From the NCBI RefSeq assembly GCF_002895435.1, contig NZ_POYJ01000004.1, positions 308,292-372,291 of the forward strand: DNA of 64,000 bases, given 5' to 3'. Below are positions 44,732 to 54,311 of this stretch, in pieces (position 1 is the stretch's first letter; each line of letters opens with the position of its first letter). A program made the position numbers and the translations under genes. A model generated the notes under the pieces. It was given only the letters and a program-made list of their open reading frames with translations. It did not search any database and was not told the DNA's origin. The stretch comes from Aquimarina sediminis. Its GTDB lineage: Bacteria; Bacteroidota; Bacteroidia; Flavobacteriales; Flavobacteriaceae.

Positions 44732-45450
44732 TGAATAGCATAAAATGTATTATTGTAGATGATGAGCCCTTAGCTCTAGATGTTATCTCTGATTATATCG
44801 GACGACTTGACTTTTTATCAGAAGTTGGAAAATTTGATGATGCTTTATCAGCTATTGAGTTTTTGAATTCTGAAACTGTTGATCTTATTTTTCTGGATAT
44901 CCAGATGCCTTTACTGAACGGTATTAATTTTGTAAAAGCAATTTCTCCTTCTCCTAAAGTTATTTTTACTACTGCACATCGTAATTATGCCGTAGATGGT
45001 TTTGAACTTAATGCAGTTGATTACCTTATTAAACCCATTCCATTTTTTCGCTTTGTACGAGCTGTGGAGAAAATAAGAACCTCTACAGATTATTATACAG
45101 AAATAGCTGATACTTCTTCTTCTAATGCCGCTTTCTTTAAAGTAGATAATAAAAAGATTAAAGTATACTATAATGACATTTTACTTATAGAAAGTCTAAA
45201 AGATTATATTAAAGTAGTTCTTAAGGATAGGTTCTTTGTAACTTATCAAACTCTATCCGGAATGCTAGAGATGCTACCTTCTTCTTCATTTGTACAGGTT
45301 CATAAATCCTTTATTGTTAATTACCATCATATCAAAGTAATACAAGGAAATATCCTTAAAATAGAAGACTACACAATCCCTATGGGTCGGATATATAGAG
45401 ATGAAGCATTAGAAAAAATCTATCAAACCGGAAAAAAAGCGTGGAAATAA
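44731..45450 (+). CDS. LytTR-family response regulator
   Basis: A 239-residue regulator. The receiver domain has acidic pocket Asp10-Asp11, phospho-acceptor Asp56 ('LIFLDIQMPLLNG') and Lys of 'YLIKPI'. Residues about 132-236 are a LytTR DNA-binding domain ('YYNDILLIESLKDYIKVVL', 'FVQVHKSFIVNYHHIKVI'). It is translationally coupled to the upstream kinase by a one-base overlap. A repeated motif before the kinase gene is a possible binding site. Confidence 0.94.
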   Translation: MNSIKCIIVDDEPLALDVISDYIGRLDFLSEVGKFDDALSAIEFLNSETVDLIFLDIQMPLLNGINFVKAISPSPKVIFTTAHRNYAVDGFELNAVDYLIKPIPFFRFVRAVEKIRTSTDYYTEIADTSSSNAAFFKVDNKKIKVYYNDILLIESLKDYIKVVLKDRFFVTYQTLSGMLEMLPSSSFVQVHKSFIVNYHHIKVIQGNILKIEDYTIPMGRIYRDEALEKIYQTGKKAWK

Positions 45451-45453
45451 GTC

Positions 45454-46743
45454 TTACTTGGGATATTGGTTTACATTTTTATACTGCCAAAGTAAATTAA
45501 TAATATGCCATTGGTTATTTGTTTTTATTAGATGTAAATACTCTACCCAGTTATCAGAGATTAACTTAACGGTAGCAATTCGATTATAAATATCTAGTAT
45601 TTCTACCATATTAGTTGGTTTGGGAGGAAATTTAGTTCCTGACCGATTCCATGACTCGGCAAAGCCTACCATCTGTCCATAAGTAGTTTCTCTTATAACT
45701 TCCTTTTTACTTTCTTGATCATACCCTAACGTTCTTTTGGCTAAATCCTGATGAAAAACATCTCTCATAAGATCCGGTTTTAACTCTTGTAAAGCTATTA
45801 AATACCCTAATGACTTTTCTCTTATCTCAAGTGTATCTTTTTTACTTGCTATGTCTGCTTTTCTGATTCTTGCAGAAGAAGGCAGGTTACGTTTTGTCAA
45901 AACTTTATGGTGCTCATCATACCTTGTTTCTGTTATTGGATAACCCTTATCATCAAATTCTTTTCTGGCAAAAGTATATCCCCATTGGTTTTTTGTCAAT
46001 TGACCATTTGCATCATGATAAGAATATTCGATATGGTTTCCTTGCTTATCATAAATATCACAATAAGATGCCACACCAAGAGAGTTTTCCTGAACTTCAA
46101 GTTTTTCGTTAAGATTATAATTCATTTTGGGATCTCCGTTTTTAGCATATAAAATCCCTGTTATTCTAAATTCAAAATACGGAGAAATATCAACATGTCT
46201 ATTTTCTAAATTGTACCGCTTTTCTATAATCAAGTTTTTGTTTTTGGTCCATTTATAATTAGCAATTTTCCAATTAGACTCCATGGGCTTATCATCCAGG
46301 TTGTAAAAATTTAATGCATATTTAAATCCTTTTTTGTCATATTTATATTCTTCCTTATACACTTTTCGTACATTCATCATTCGTTTTCCCTTTATATCAA
46401 AAAATATACGGGTTTCAAGTTCGGGTGTGTACTCAAAAACTATTCTATGAGCGGCTATTGAAGCTAAGGGGTGTCGTCTTCCTTGATGATAATCATTATT
46501 TATAATCTCAACTAATTGGTTTGCTTTATTGTACCTAAAGATATAATGAGAATCGTTATTCGCCTCTTCATTATTTATCTCATGAATTCCTTTAATAGGA
46601 ACATGAGGAGAAACATGATTATACCTTAAATGTCGAAAATATTTATCGGTTGTACTATCTTGAGCATTAGAATCAGTAACATATAATAATCCCAAAACAA
46701 AAAATGGGATTAGTAGAATAGGGGTATTACGTTTCTTTTTCAT
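45454..46743 (-). CDS. Secreted protein with YD-type repeats and lumazine-binding-like C terminus
   Basis: 429 residues with a signal peptide (cleaved about residue 27, SNAQ). The middle part has several 'Y.YDKKGF', 'YDKQGNHIEYSYHDANGQL', 'FDDKGYPITETRYDEH' segments like the YD repeats of RHS/WG-type proteins. The last 120 residues end 'IATVKLISDNWVEYLHLIKT' and 'QWHIINLLWQYK', the pattern of the NTF2-like putative lumazine-binding domain. Function unknown. The gene is convergent with the regulator, 3 bases apart. Confidence 0.75.
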   Translation of the reverse strand: MKKKRNTPILLIPFFVLGLLYVTDSNAQDSTTDKYFRHLRYNHVSPHVPIKGIHEINNEEANNDSHYIFRYNKANQLVEIINNDYHQGRRHPLASIAAHRIVFEYTPELETRIFFDIKGKRMMNVRKVYKEEYKYDKKGFKYALNFYNLDDKPMESNWKIANYKWTKNKNLIIEKRYNLENRHVDISPYFEFRITGILYAKNGDPKMNYNLNEKLEVQENSLGVASYCDIYDKQGNHIEYSYHDANGQLTKNQWGYTFARKEFDDKGYPITETRYDEHHKVLTKRNLPSSARIRKADIASKKDTLEIREKSLGYLIALQELKPDLMRDVFHQDLAKRTLGYDQESKKEVIRETTYGQMVGFAESWNRSGTKFPPKPTNMVEILDIYNRIATVKLISDNWVEYLHLIKTNNQWHIINLLWQYKNVNQYPK

Positions 46744-46797
46744 ATTTACTTATTTGTGTGTTTCAGCTTTTCTATACTTCGTAAAAGGATCCTATTA

Positions 46798-47709
46798 TCA
46801 ATACAAGTTATCCAACCAATGTATCAGGTTAAGTAAAAGCTGATAATTTTCGCTTGCCTCCTTGGTGTTCATGCCTACTTTAATTCTATCTCTACCTGCA
46901 ATTTGTGCTGTAAACATTGCAGCTTCTCCAAATACGGCGACTTTGCCTTTACCATATTCTCTAACCGCTCCTTGAGATAAATTCTCGGCAGAAAACATGG
47001 GTGTATTTTCATTAAACACCCACATAGTATCTGTTACAAACACATTAAATTCTTTTTTAAAACTTAAAATTGAGGAAGCTTCTTTAGGTATTTTAAACCC
47101 TTGACCGGTAAACGTTCTTACACTATTTACAGATTCACTTTTATTTCGCCCATTAATTATCTTACTATTGGGGAGCATTTTATTTTCTCTAGTGAAATCA
47201 AAAATACCTTTGTCATTTGCATCAAACACGAATCCATCGTAAAATTCGAAACCAAAAACTCGTGCCAGATTAGCAGCAGCTCCGGCAAAAGGCATATGAT
47301 CTGCTATTAAAAAAAGAGAGCCTCCTTTTTTTACCCATTGTCTTAAATTCTCTATTTCCTGAGTAGAAAAGGCTGTTTCTGTAGGAGCGACAAATGGAGG
47401 TCTACTATTTTGTGATAGCGCATTAGATATCACTAATATCTTAAGATCTTTTAATTTGGATTCCTCAAATTTACCTTCGTATCCGGCGATCCGATATCCA
47501 TCCTGAGATAACAATCTCGCAAAAGGCAAAAACCTATTGTCTTTGGTATGAAAGTTATTATGCCCTTGATCTATGTGAACTAATGTCCCCGAACTCTTTG
47601 GATATGCTTTTGAAGTAATCTTAGGGTTGTATAAGGTGTCTGCTAACTGTTGCGAAAACAATGTATTTGCAAACAAAAGACTAACGATAAACAGTTGATA
47701 TATTTTCAT
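46798..47709 (-). CDS. Secreted DUF4350 / glutamine-amidotransferase-like protein
   Basis: 303 residues with a signal peptide (about 1-19, FSQ). The fold resembles the class I amidotransferase-like domains used in DUF4350 and ThuA-type proteins: 'LVHIDQGHNNFHTKDNRF', 'LKILVISNA', 'EIENLRQWVKKGGSLFLIADH' and 'GKVAVFGEAAMFTAQ'. No catalytic cysteine is obvious, so it may be a binding domain. It lies 21 bases downstream of the S41 peptidase gene and is probably co-transcribed with it. Confidence 0.75.
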   Translation of the reverse strand: MKIYQLFIVSLLFANTLFSQQLADTLYNPKITSKAYPKSSGTLVHIDQGHNNFHTKDNRFLPFARLLSQDGYRIAGYEGKFEESKLKDLKILVISNALSQNSRPPFVAPTETAFSTQEIENLRQWVKKGGSLFLIADHMPFAGAAANLARVFGFEFYDGFVFDANDKGIFDFTRENKMLPNSKIINGRNKSESVNSVRTFTGQGFKIPKEASSILSFKKEFNVFVTDTMWVFNENTPMFSAENLSQGAVREYGKGKVAVFGEAAMFTAQIAGRDRIKVGMNTKEASENYQLLLNLIHWLDNLY

Positions 47710-47730
47710 GCTTGTGTTCTGAGCTTCTTT

Positions 47731-49158
47731 TTATTTACCTCTTTCATTTATAATATATTCTAATATAGGGTCATTTTGTTTCATCAAATGTTCTACTTTC
47801 AATTCTATTGGTCTATTAGGTACTATACCAAGATTAAGAGGTAGTCTAGGAACACTAACAGATTCTCTTTTTGTTCCAATTTGTAATCCTAATCCAGTGT
47901 TTTTTAAGACAGGAGCTCTTCTTCCCGGATGCGTACTATATGTACCTCCCGTTTCTTCTCCCAGAAGAGTTGCCAATTTATTATGCTTAACAACTGCCAA
48001 CATTTGAGTAGTAGCCGAGGCACATCTACCATCTATCATGAAGTATATTTTTTTCTTACTAATATTATTAGTTTTTGGTTCTACAACGGTAGGTCTATTT
48101 CTTCTCTTATTAAGCTCATTATTTTCATAAAAGTTAATCTTTTTACTGGTGATATATGATAAAATATACTGTGTGCATTCTGGATTCCCTCCCCTATTTC
48201 CTCTTAAATCAAATGCTATCTTCTTTATGCTATCTTGTTCCATTTTTAAAATATAGTCATCTAACTTCTTTTTAAAAAAATCAATATTCTGCTTTCCTCG
48301 TGGATAATAATTAAAATTCTTAATCCTAATTACAGCTATTTCTTTTTCTTTGATTACCTCTAAATTTAGTCTAGGCTTATTATTAATTTCGACTTTATAA
48401 TCTGGAGCAGGCTTATTAACGAAAAAAGTAGTGGTAATTTTCTTTTCAGAATTATACGGCTTAAATTTTATCCTATACTCTGAATCAAATCCATAATAAC
48501 TATGATAATAGTATAAAAAATTAACATTCAAATCACCTCTGTAAAACTTTGAATTTAAAGCATCGGCAGAAATACTTGACGTCAAGCTTTTGTATATTTC
48601 TCTAGATGAAATTCCATTAATCTCTAATATTTCAGAACCAATATTCATTTCTGTACTTTCAACACAATTATTTATGGCATACATTTTTTGGTCTTTGAAC
48701 CAAACAATTAGTGGTAACCAATATTTAGGAGGTGTTCTAAAAAAACGACCATCAACTATTCGAGTGTGTAAACACCCTAAGCTTGCTACTATTGGAGATA
48801 CAACTCGATAAAACTCTGTTACTGTCATAGAATCCTTTAATTTATCGCGTTGAGTATTAATTAAATTCTCAAACGATAACTTATCAATAAATTCAAATTG
48901 AGAGGGGTGCTCTTTTAATGTTTCCAGTAACTGATTAAAATCTTGAATTAGTTTTTTATTTTCAATTTTGCTTCTAAATTTTATTAAGGTCGAGTCCTTT
49001 ATGAGTTTATATGGATTAGTATCGTATATTTTTTTTTGAAAATACGGTGTTTTATAAAAATTCAAATGCTTAACACATTCTGCCTCCCATGCGTAACTAA
49101 TATGGGTAGTTAATAAGAAAAAGAATAGAGTTACTCTAATAATGTAGATTTTATCCAT
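47731..49158 (-). CDS. S41-family (C-terminal processing-like) peptidase
   Basis: 475 residues with a signal peptide (about 1-23). The N-terminal helical part is followed by a PDZ-like segment ('YAINNCVESTEMNIGSEILE', 'INGISSREIYKSL') and the S41 catalytic domain: 'IRIKNFNYYP', 'AFDLRGNRGGNPECTQYIL', and the nucleophile region 'IDGRCASATTQMLAVVK', where the Ser after CA is the likely nucleophile. 'GEETGGTYSTHPGRR' follows. Acts on periplasmic or extracellular peptides. It heads a two-gene unit with the DUF4350-like gene. Confidence 0.85.
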   Translation of the reverse strand: MDKIYIIRVTLFFFLLTTHISYAWEAECVKHLNFYKTPYFQKKIYDTNPYKLIKDSTLIKFRSKIENKKLIQDFNQLLETLKEHPSQFEFIDKLSFENLINTQRDKLKDSMTVTEFYRVVSPIVASLGCLHTRIVDGRFFRTPPKYWLPLIVWFKDQKMYAINNCVESTEMNIGSEILEINGISSREIYKSLTSSISADALNSKFYRGDLNVNFLYYYHSYYGFDSEYRIKFKPYNSEKKITTTFFVNKPAPDYKVEINNKPRLNLEVIKEKEIAVIRIKNFNYYPRGKQNIDFFKKKLDDYILKMEQDSIKKIAFDLRGNRGGNPECTQYILSYITSKKINFYENNELNKRRNRPTVVEPKTNNISKKKIYFMIDGRCASATTQMLAVVKHNKLATLLGEETGGTYSTHPGRRAPVLKNTGLGLQIGTKRESVSVPRLPLNLGIVPNRPIELKVEHLMKQNDPILEYIINERGK

Positions 49159-49396
49159 ATTGACATTTTTTTGGTCACACTTAGAGCAATTTAGGGCAAT
49201 TATCTCTTAACAATAAAATGTTTTTGCTGAACAGCAATCCCTTACCTCTAAAACCAAGCATCCATTAGGCTATCAGGTAAAAAACGAAAGATTAGTGTTT
49301 CATCGAGAAAAAAAAGCTGTTGAGAGAAGATTTGTAGTTCTTTCGTCGTATAAATAAGTCCTCCTGGAAAATTTTCATAAAATAAGTTAGTATCTA

Positions 49397-49870
49397 TTAC
49401 TCCTCTAATTTCTTACCATAAACACAATTTTTAGACAGCCCTCTTGAATAACTTACTTTAGTATTCAGGTCCATTATAAGATAGACCTTTTTCTTTATAA
49501 ATACAGTTACACGTTCATTTTCCCAATGAATTTTGATATCCTTTTTCTTTAAATTTTTAATATAACTGTATCTATTGGCAAACATAGCTGGTAGCGGAGC
49601 ATCTTTTTTTCCTTTCGTTATTTCCTTTGGGTCTATTTCTGATGACAAAGGATCAACTACAGCACATATAAAACCATCAAAATCAATACCTTCTTTATCA
49701 GGTCTTAGAAGGTACGCCCATACACTATGTGATTCTTCCTCAATCATAAGGGTTCTACCAGAATTTGTATGGGTCGATGTCAAAAAAATCTGAGTCACAT
49801 GATTTTCTGATTTTTTTTCTTTCTCGTTTACACTAAACAATCCTTCAAATATGGTCAGTAATTGTATCAT
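49397..49870 (-). CDS. Hypothetical protein
   Basis: 157 residues, not recognised. It lacks a clear signal peptide. 'TQIFLTSTHTNSGRTLMIEEE', 'HSVWAYLLRPDKEGIDFDGF' and 'VTVFIKKKVYLIMDLNTKVS' alternate strands and turns, suggesting a small beta-rich soluble domain. It stands alone among minus-strand genes. Confidence 0.6.
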   Translation of the reverse strand: MIQLLTIFEGLFSVNEKEKKSENHVTQIFLTSTHTNSGRTLMIEEESHSVWAYLLRPDKEGIDFDGFICAVVDPLSSEIDPKEITKGKKDAPLPAMFANRYSYIKNLKKKDIKIHWENERVTVFIKKKVYLIMDLNTKVSYSRGLSKNCVYGKKLEE

Positions 49871-50306
49871 CTTTTATCTATTTTCTTTTAGGGGCTTCTT
49901 ATTTGGTTTTTAGAATAATATATATTCCTAATACAGATCACACAGGTTTTTAGAACAAACACCCTATGTCATACCTCATTGATAAATCAACTTATCTTTT
50001 TAGTATATTATAAAACAATATGTATACACCCAAACAACAAGGTGAAATACAATATTTTACTATAATAGGTGGGCTGAAATGTTATAAAATCTGTGTGAGA
50101 CCACTAACATACTTAATTCTTTCAAAAGTGAGTTACGGTTTTCCTCAACTCTCGCCAAGGTGTTTTCCCTATTACTGTATCTAAACCCTCGCCAAACCTA
50201 AAAAAAGTCAACAAAATACGAAGAGAACATAATAGAAGAAAATATATAAAAAAGGGGTAATTACCCCTTTTTTATAGTTGTTTTTTCATGTTAATATTAC
50301 AATATA
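49871..50306. other. Intergenic stretch
   Basis: 436 bases: the terminator of the DUF2339/DUF3999 pair at 50247-50274, and upstream sequence of the hypothetical gene in which no promoter match was found. GTGTTTTCCCT occurs at about 50158 and also at about 42088, both outside genes. Confidence 0.5.
50247..50274 (-). terminator. Terminator of the DUF2339/DUF3999 operon
   Basis: Perfect palindrome TAAAAAAGGGGTAA / TTACCCCTTTTTTA, with a T run on both strands, 32 bases past the DUF3999 stop. Confidence 0.88.
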
Positions 50307-51545
50307 CTATTCTCTTTTCTTCATCATTGATAGTGTAAACCCTCCTAGTAATACTACTACAATCCCCATAATTGCCCACAACCATATTTTATTGGTAAAT
50401 AGTGGCTCTTTTACTATAGTTTTCTCCTTATTGATTGATTGTTGCATTCCTGGTGAAATTGAAGTCATCACTTCTGGAATTTTGCTTGAAACATAATTAA
50501 GATCATATGAAGGTTTTCTTATTTTATTATTTCCATAAACAAGATAATATGTAGCCGGGTTCGTAAAACGGGTTGCAAGTTGGTGCTGATACCCTTTTAC
50601 TACTACCTTATTTATTTTTAGAGGCTGGTTATCTTGATTATCAATTACAATTCTAAACTTTTGGGCAATTGTACTTGAACATAAAAACGTATTTTCTTCT
50701 ATAGAATTAAGTATTCCTGAGCTTAGTTGGCGATAATTTAGTCTCCAATTTCCTTGTTGCATCTGGATACTATCAGTGGCATACCTAATAGATATTGGGC
50801 GGTAATAATCAAATTTGTCTTCGACATTAACCTGTAAATAACTTACAGGAACTGGCATCGTTAGCGTTACATCTATAATTGTATTTTTAGAGTCTTTTGA
50901 GTTTTTGACATCCAAACTCGCAACATCATACTCGCGATAATCAGCCCTTTCTACCTCTTGCTTACTAACTTTAGCTGTTTTTAAAACTGGTTTTTTAGTG
51001 TCTTTTATCAGTATTCTAAAATAGCGATATTGAGCTTCAGGAAACCTAAGGGTAGTAAACTTATAATTTGTATGCTCATTTTTAATAGAAAGTATACGAT
51101 AATCCTTGGTTATCGTATACCATTCTTTATTATCCTGACTTCCTTCTAAAGTTATCATCCAATCAAAATTAGGTTGCTCAAAATCTAATTGAATTTGGTT
51201 GATAGGCTCTTCTTCAGGTATTTCTAAAGTGGTATATGTACCTTTTTCATTAAATGTAGTATTTAAGGCAGTAAAGGGAATCGTTTTTTGAGTAACTTTT
51301 TCGGTTTTTAACTGTAGAAGGAAAGGAGCCTCTACAGTATCATTTTTGGCTGTAATCCCAAACACTCTAATATCAGATAGATCTGGCGACACCTTACTAA
51401 ACATCTCATCAGGTAAACGTACTGTATGCCAAGTATCTGTCACTTCGGGTAACAGGTTTTTATATGCATAATTATTCATTTGGGCAAAAGTTGTAGTGCG
51501 CGCAAACAATATCATGAATATGGTTATCCTAATTTTCTTTTTCAT
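50307..51545 (-). CDS. DUF3999-family membrane protein
   Basis: 412 residues; the ATG at 51545 is chosen because it gives a signal peptide (MKKKIRITIFMILFARTTTF) and overlaps the preceding gene by only 17 bases, while the longer frame lies inside that gene. The extracytoplasmic part has discoidin-like beta segments ('PINQIQLDFEQPNFDWMITLEGSQDNKEW', split here as 'PINQIQLDFEQP' and 'WMITLEGSQDNKEW'; 'YRYFRILIKD'), and one C-terminal membrane helix ('IWLWAIMGIVVVLLGGFTL') before MMKKRE. DUF3999 is nearly always next to DUF2339, as here. Function unknown, perhaps carbohydrate binding at the envelope. Confidence 0.85.
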   Translation of the reverse strand: MKKKIRITIFMILFARTTTFAQMNNYAYKNLLPEVTDTWHTVRLPDEMFSKVSPDLSDIRVFGITAKNDTVEAPFLLQLKTEKVTQKTIPFTALNTTFNEKGTYTTLEIPEEEPINQIQLDFEQPNFDWMITLEGSQDNKEWYTITKDYRILSIKNEHTNYKFTTLRFPEAQYRYFRILIKDTKKPVLKTAKVSKQEVERADYREYDVASLDVKNSKDSKNTIIDVTLTMPVPVSYLQVNVEDKFDYYRPISIRYATDSIQMQQGNWRLNYRQLSSGILNSIEENTFLCSSTIAQKFRIVIDNQDNQPLKINKVVVKGYQHQLATRFTNPATYYLVYGNNKIRKPSYDLNYVSSKIPEVMTSISPGMQQSINKEKTIVKEPLFTNKIWLWAIMGIVVVLLGGFTLSMMKKRE

Positions 51546-53901
51546 CTGCAATAATATGTTTGTATTTATTATATAGAAAGGAAATAATAAGAAGAAGTAC
51601 TCCCAAGGACAAAAACACAACTGTCTTGGCAATGGTTCCTAAATGTGAAATATCATAGAAGAATAACTTTATCAAAGTAATACCAAATAATATGATAGCC
51701 AGAACACGTAAATATTTTTTTCTTTTCCAGATCCCTAAAACGATAAGTAATAATGAATACACACCCCATAGAATACTTAATCCAAGTTTGTAGGTTTCTG
51801 TATAACCAGCAAGATCCAGCCAATGGATTAATTCACTACTTACCACCCATATCAATGAGCAGTGCATTATAATTTCGAAGGCAGTTTTAAAGGTTCTATC
51901 CAGAAATTTTTGCCTTACATAATGATACATCGTAAACATTAGCCCTGCAAACAGCAATAAAGAGATATAACGCATACCGAGATAAGAAAATGTTCCTGGA
52001 TTAAATTCTGTGTCTTTTAATTCTAAATAATTTTCTCTTAGTTCACTAAGTAGATATAGTCCTCCATTTAAAAAAGTAAAAAGAACAATTACAAAAACCC
52101 CGAAAGTGATGTATCCAAAAATATTGTTTTTGATTTTTTTAATATTCACAAAAGATAAAACGATAAGAAATAAAGAAGTATAATTAATCAACCAAGCTCC
52201 TCGATGGTGTCTAATATTTTGTGTAACAGAGTATTGTTCAGTTCCAACATTCTGAGACTGTAATAATTGATTGGTATCCTCATACACTCGATCCCAATAG
52301 CTATCAATTTCTACCCAAAATGTAAAATAACTCGTACAAATCAATAATAACGCTATTACCACAGTAAGTAATGTATACAGCAAAGGTTCTTTAGGCCATG
52401 GGAAAGAAAGTTTTTCTTTACGATGAATAAAATAAATAAAAATGTAGGATACAATACACAATATAGATGTCACCAAATAAATATTGAATATCGGTGTTAA
52501 CCCTGTCTCTGGTATCGAAGGATTATATCTATAATACACTACAATCCAATCGTGTATTAGACTAAAAAAGGTTAGTCCCCATAATGGGTATGAGAGTATT
52601 TCATAGATAGGTACCTTTTTGGTTCTCCCTATCCAAAATAACAATGCCGCTTCACTAGCCCATAACAAAGTAACCCAATTTCCATCCAACTGAACAGGGA
52701 ATGTAATCGTAACAAAAATTAACACCATCCCCGAAATAAAATAAAACAGGTTTCTATCTGCTAATTTTAACTTATAAATGATAACACTTACAACAAAATG
52801 AATTACTGCATTGATCAAGGTAAAAACTCCTAATAGCTCTTTCCCGACCTCGTGGTTATTCAACATAGAAACCCCAACACCATAAAAAACAAATGAATTA
52901 GCAAGTTGTAAAATGACATCAGTAGTTCTAAAGCTTTCTTTTTTTCTTAGTTTATATACCAAAAACATAGAATAGAAAGTGGCAAAAAACAGAGAAAGAA
53001 ATGCAAATCCTAAAACAAAATGTTCATCTGTAGAATAACTATCAACATACCATGAAATAAAAATAATCCATGTTAGAAAAAAGGAGGAAAAATAGAGTGA
53101 TTTCCAATATTTTTTTGCAGCAATAATAAGAATCCCGGCATTAATGATAGCCATATAGCTAAAAAGAATTAATACTCTACCAGACCCATCACTTAATAAA
53201 AAAGGAACCGCATAAGCCCCTACCAATCCTATATGAGCAATAACCTGTTTATTATATTGTATCGCAGCAAAAACCGTAAATGCTGTAAATAGCAGCATTA
53301 ATACAAAGGTCATCGTTTGCGGAATCAGATCATATAAATCATACGCCAAAAAGGTAATAAAATACATGATTGCCATAGCACCACTTACTAATACGGCACT
53401 AAAGTTTTCATATTTTTTCTTTAGCTTCATTCCAATCCCCAAAAGCCCTAAACCTGTTAGGTACCCCAGAATAATTCTAGTTAAAGGACCTATAAGATCA
53501 TGCTCTATAGTATATTTGGCTCCTATAGCTACTCCTATTACGATAATTACAATTCCGATTTTATTAATCAAGTTCTCTCCAATAAATTTTTCGAGATTCG
53601 ATTTCTTTTTTGGTGTTTTTGGTTTAGGAATAGCCGCTTTTATTTGTTTTACTGGCTCAGGTTTACTTTCTCCAAGACTATCAGAAGATATAGGTTTTTT
53701 TGCGTTTTCTAGACTAGTCTCGGCTTTCGGTAAAGGTGTTGGATTTTCTGTTTTTAAATCAGAAGAAATAGTTGATGAAGCTTTTAGCTTATATATCTCA
53801 TCTTTAAGACTTTGTATTTGAGTTGAGAAATCTTGTTGTCTTTTCAGCAGGATATTAAGTTTTTCTAACAGCTGCTGTATCTGATCTTGGTTGTCTCCCA
53901 T
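51529..53901 (-). CDS. DUF2339-family polytopic membrane protein
   Basis: 790 residues. An N-terminal coiled coil (about 5-42, 'QIQQLLEKLNILLKRQQDF') and a proline/lysine-rich linker precede 'KFIGENLINKIGIVIIVIGVA', the standard start of the DUF2339 membrane domain. About twenty hydrophobic helices follow to the C terminus. It forms an operon with the downstream DUF3999 gene. The pair is widespread but its role is not known; involvement in envelope polymer handling is a guess. Confidence 0.9.
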   Translation of the reverse strand: MGDNQDQIQQLLEKLNILLKRQQDFSTQIQSLKDEIYKLKASSTISSDLKTENPTPLPKAETSLENAKKPISSDSLGESKPEPVKQIKAAIPKPKTPKKKSNLEKFIGENLINKIGIVIIVIGVAIGAKYTIEHDLIGPLTRIILGYLTGLGLLGIGMKLKKKYENFSAVLVSGAMAIMYFITFLAYDLYDLIPQTMTFVLMLLFTAFTVFAAIQYNKQVIAHIGLVGAYAVPFLLSDGSGRVLILFSYMAIINAGILIIAAKKYWKSLYFSSFFLTWIIFISWYVDSYSTDEHFVLGFAFLSLFFATFYSMFLVYKLRKKESFRTTDVILQLANSFVFYGVGVSMLNNHEVGKELLGVFTLINAVIHFVVSVIIYKLKLADRNLFYFISGMVLIFVTITFPVQLDGNWVTLLWASEAALLFWIGRTKKVPIYEILSYPLWGLTFFSLIHDWIVVYYRYNPSIPETGLTPIFNIYLVTSILCIVSYIFIYFIHRKEKLSFPWPKEPLLYTLLTVVIALLLICTSYFTFWVEIDSYWDRVYEDTNQLLQSQNVGTEQYSVTQNIRHHRGAWLINYTSLFLIVLSFVNIKKIKNNIFGYITFGVFVIVLFTFLNGGLYLLSELRENYLELKDTEFNPGTFSYLGMRYISLLLFAGLMFTMYHYVRQKFLDRTFKTAFEIIMHCSLIWVVSSELIHWLDLAGYTETYKLGLSILWGVYSLLLIVLGIWKRKKYLRVLAIILFGITLIKLFFYDISHLGTIAKTVVFLSLGVLLLIISFLYNKYKHIIADEKEN

Positions 53902-54311
53902 ATTCTTATATTTTCATCTTTATCCGGTTTTAAATATCTCATTATCCTGTGAACTTAACTATATAAGTTTTTAGACTTCTGTGAATTCAAAACATGATAC
54001 TAAAATAGTATATATTCCTGTAGTGTGATAATTATTATACTCATATGTAATTTATAACCTTTTACTTATCATGTATATTTCATTCTTAACACTAATTCTA
54101 TTTCAAAGATAATTTTTAAAAGCAGCAAGTGCACCCCTGAATTCAGTGATATCTGGTTTAATCTAAAGACTGTAAACTCTATAAACTTATGCTATTTATG
54201 ATCCTTATCATAGGATGTAATTTATCAGAAAATTACCTGTATTACTATTTTATAAATTCAAATCCTATACCCTCCTTAGGGGTAACAAGGCTATATTGTA
54301 TACTTTCATTC
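53902..54311. other. Intergenic stretch
   Basis: 410 AT-rich bases between the DUF2339 gene start and the ECF42 gene end. It includes a short ATACTA-AAA-TAGTAT palindrome near 53997 and nothing else recognised. Confidence 0.45.

Noticed and set aside
50158..50168. GTGTTTTCCCT shared with a site near 42088 as a regulatory motif
   Set aside because: Only 11 bases match exactly and the orientation to neighbouring genes differs; too little to claim.
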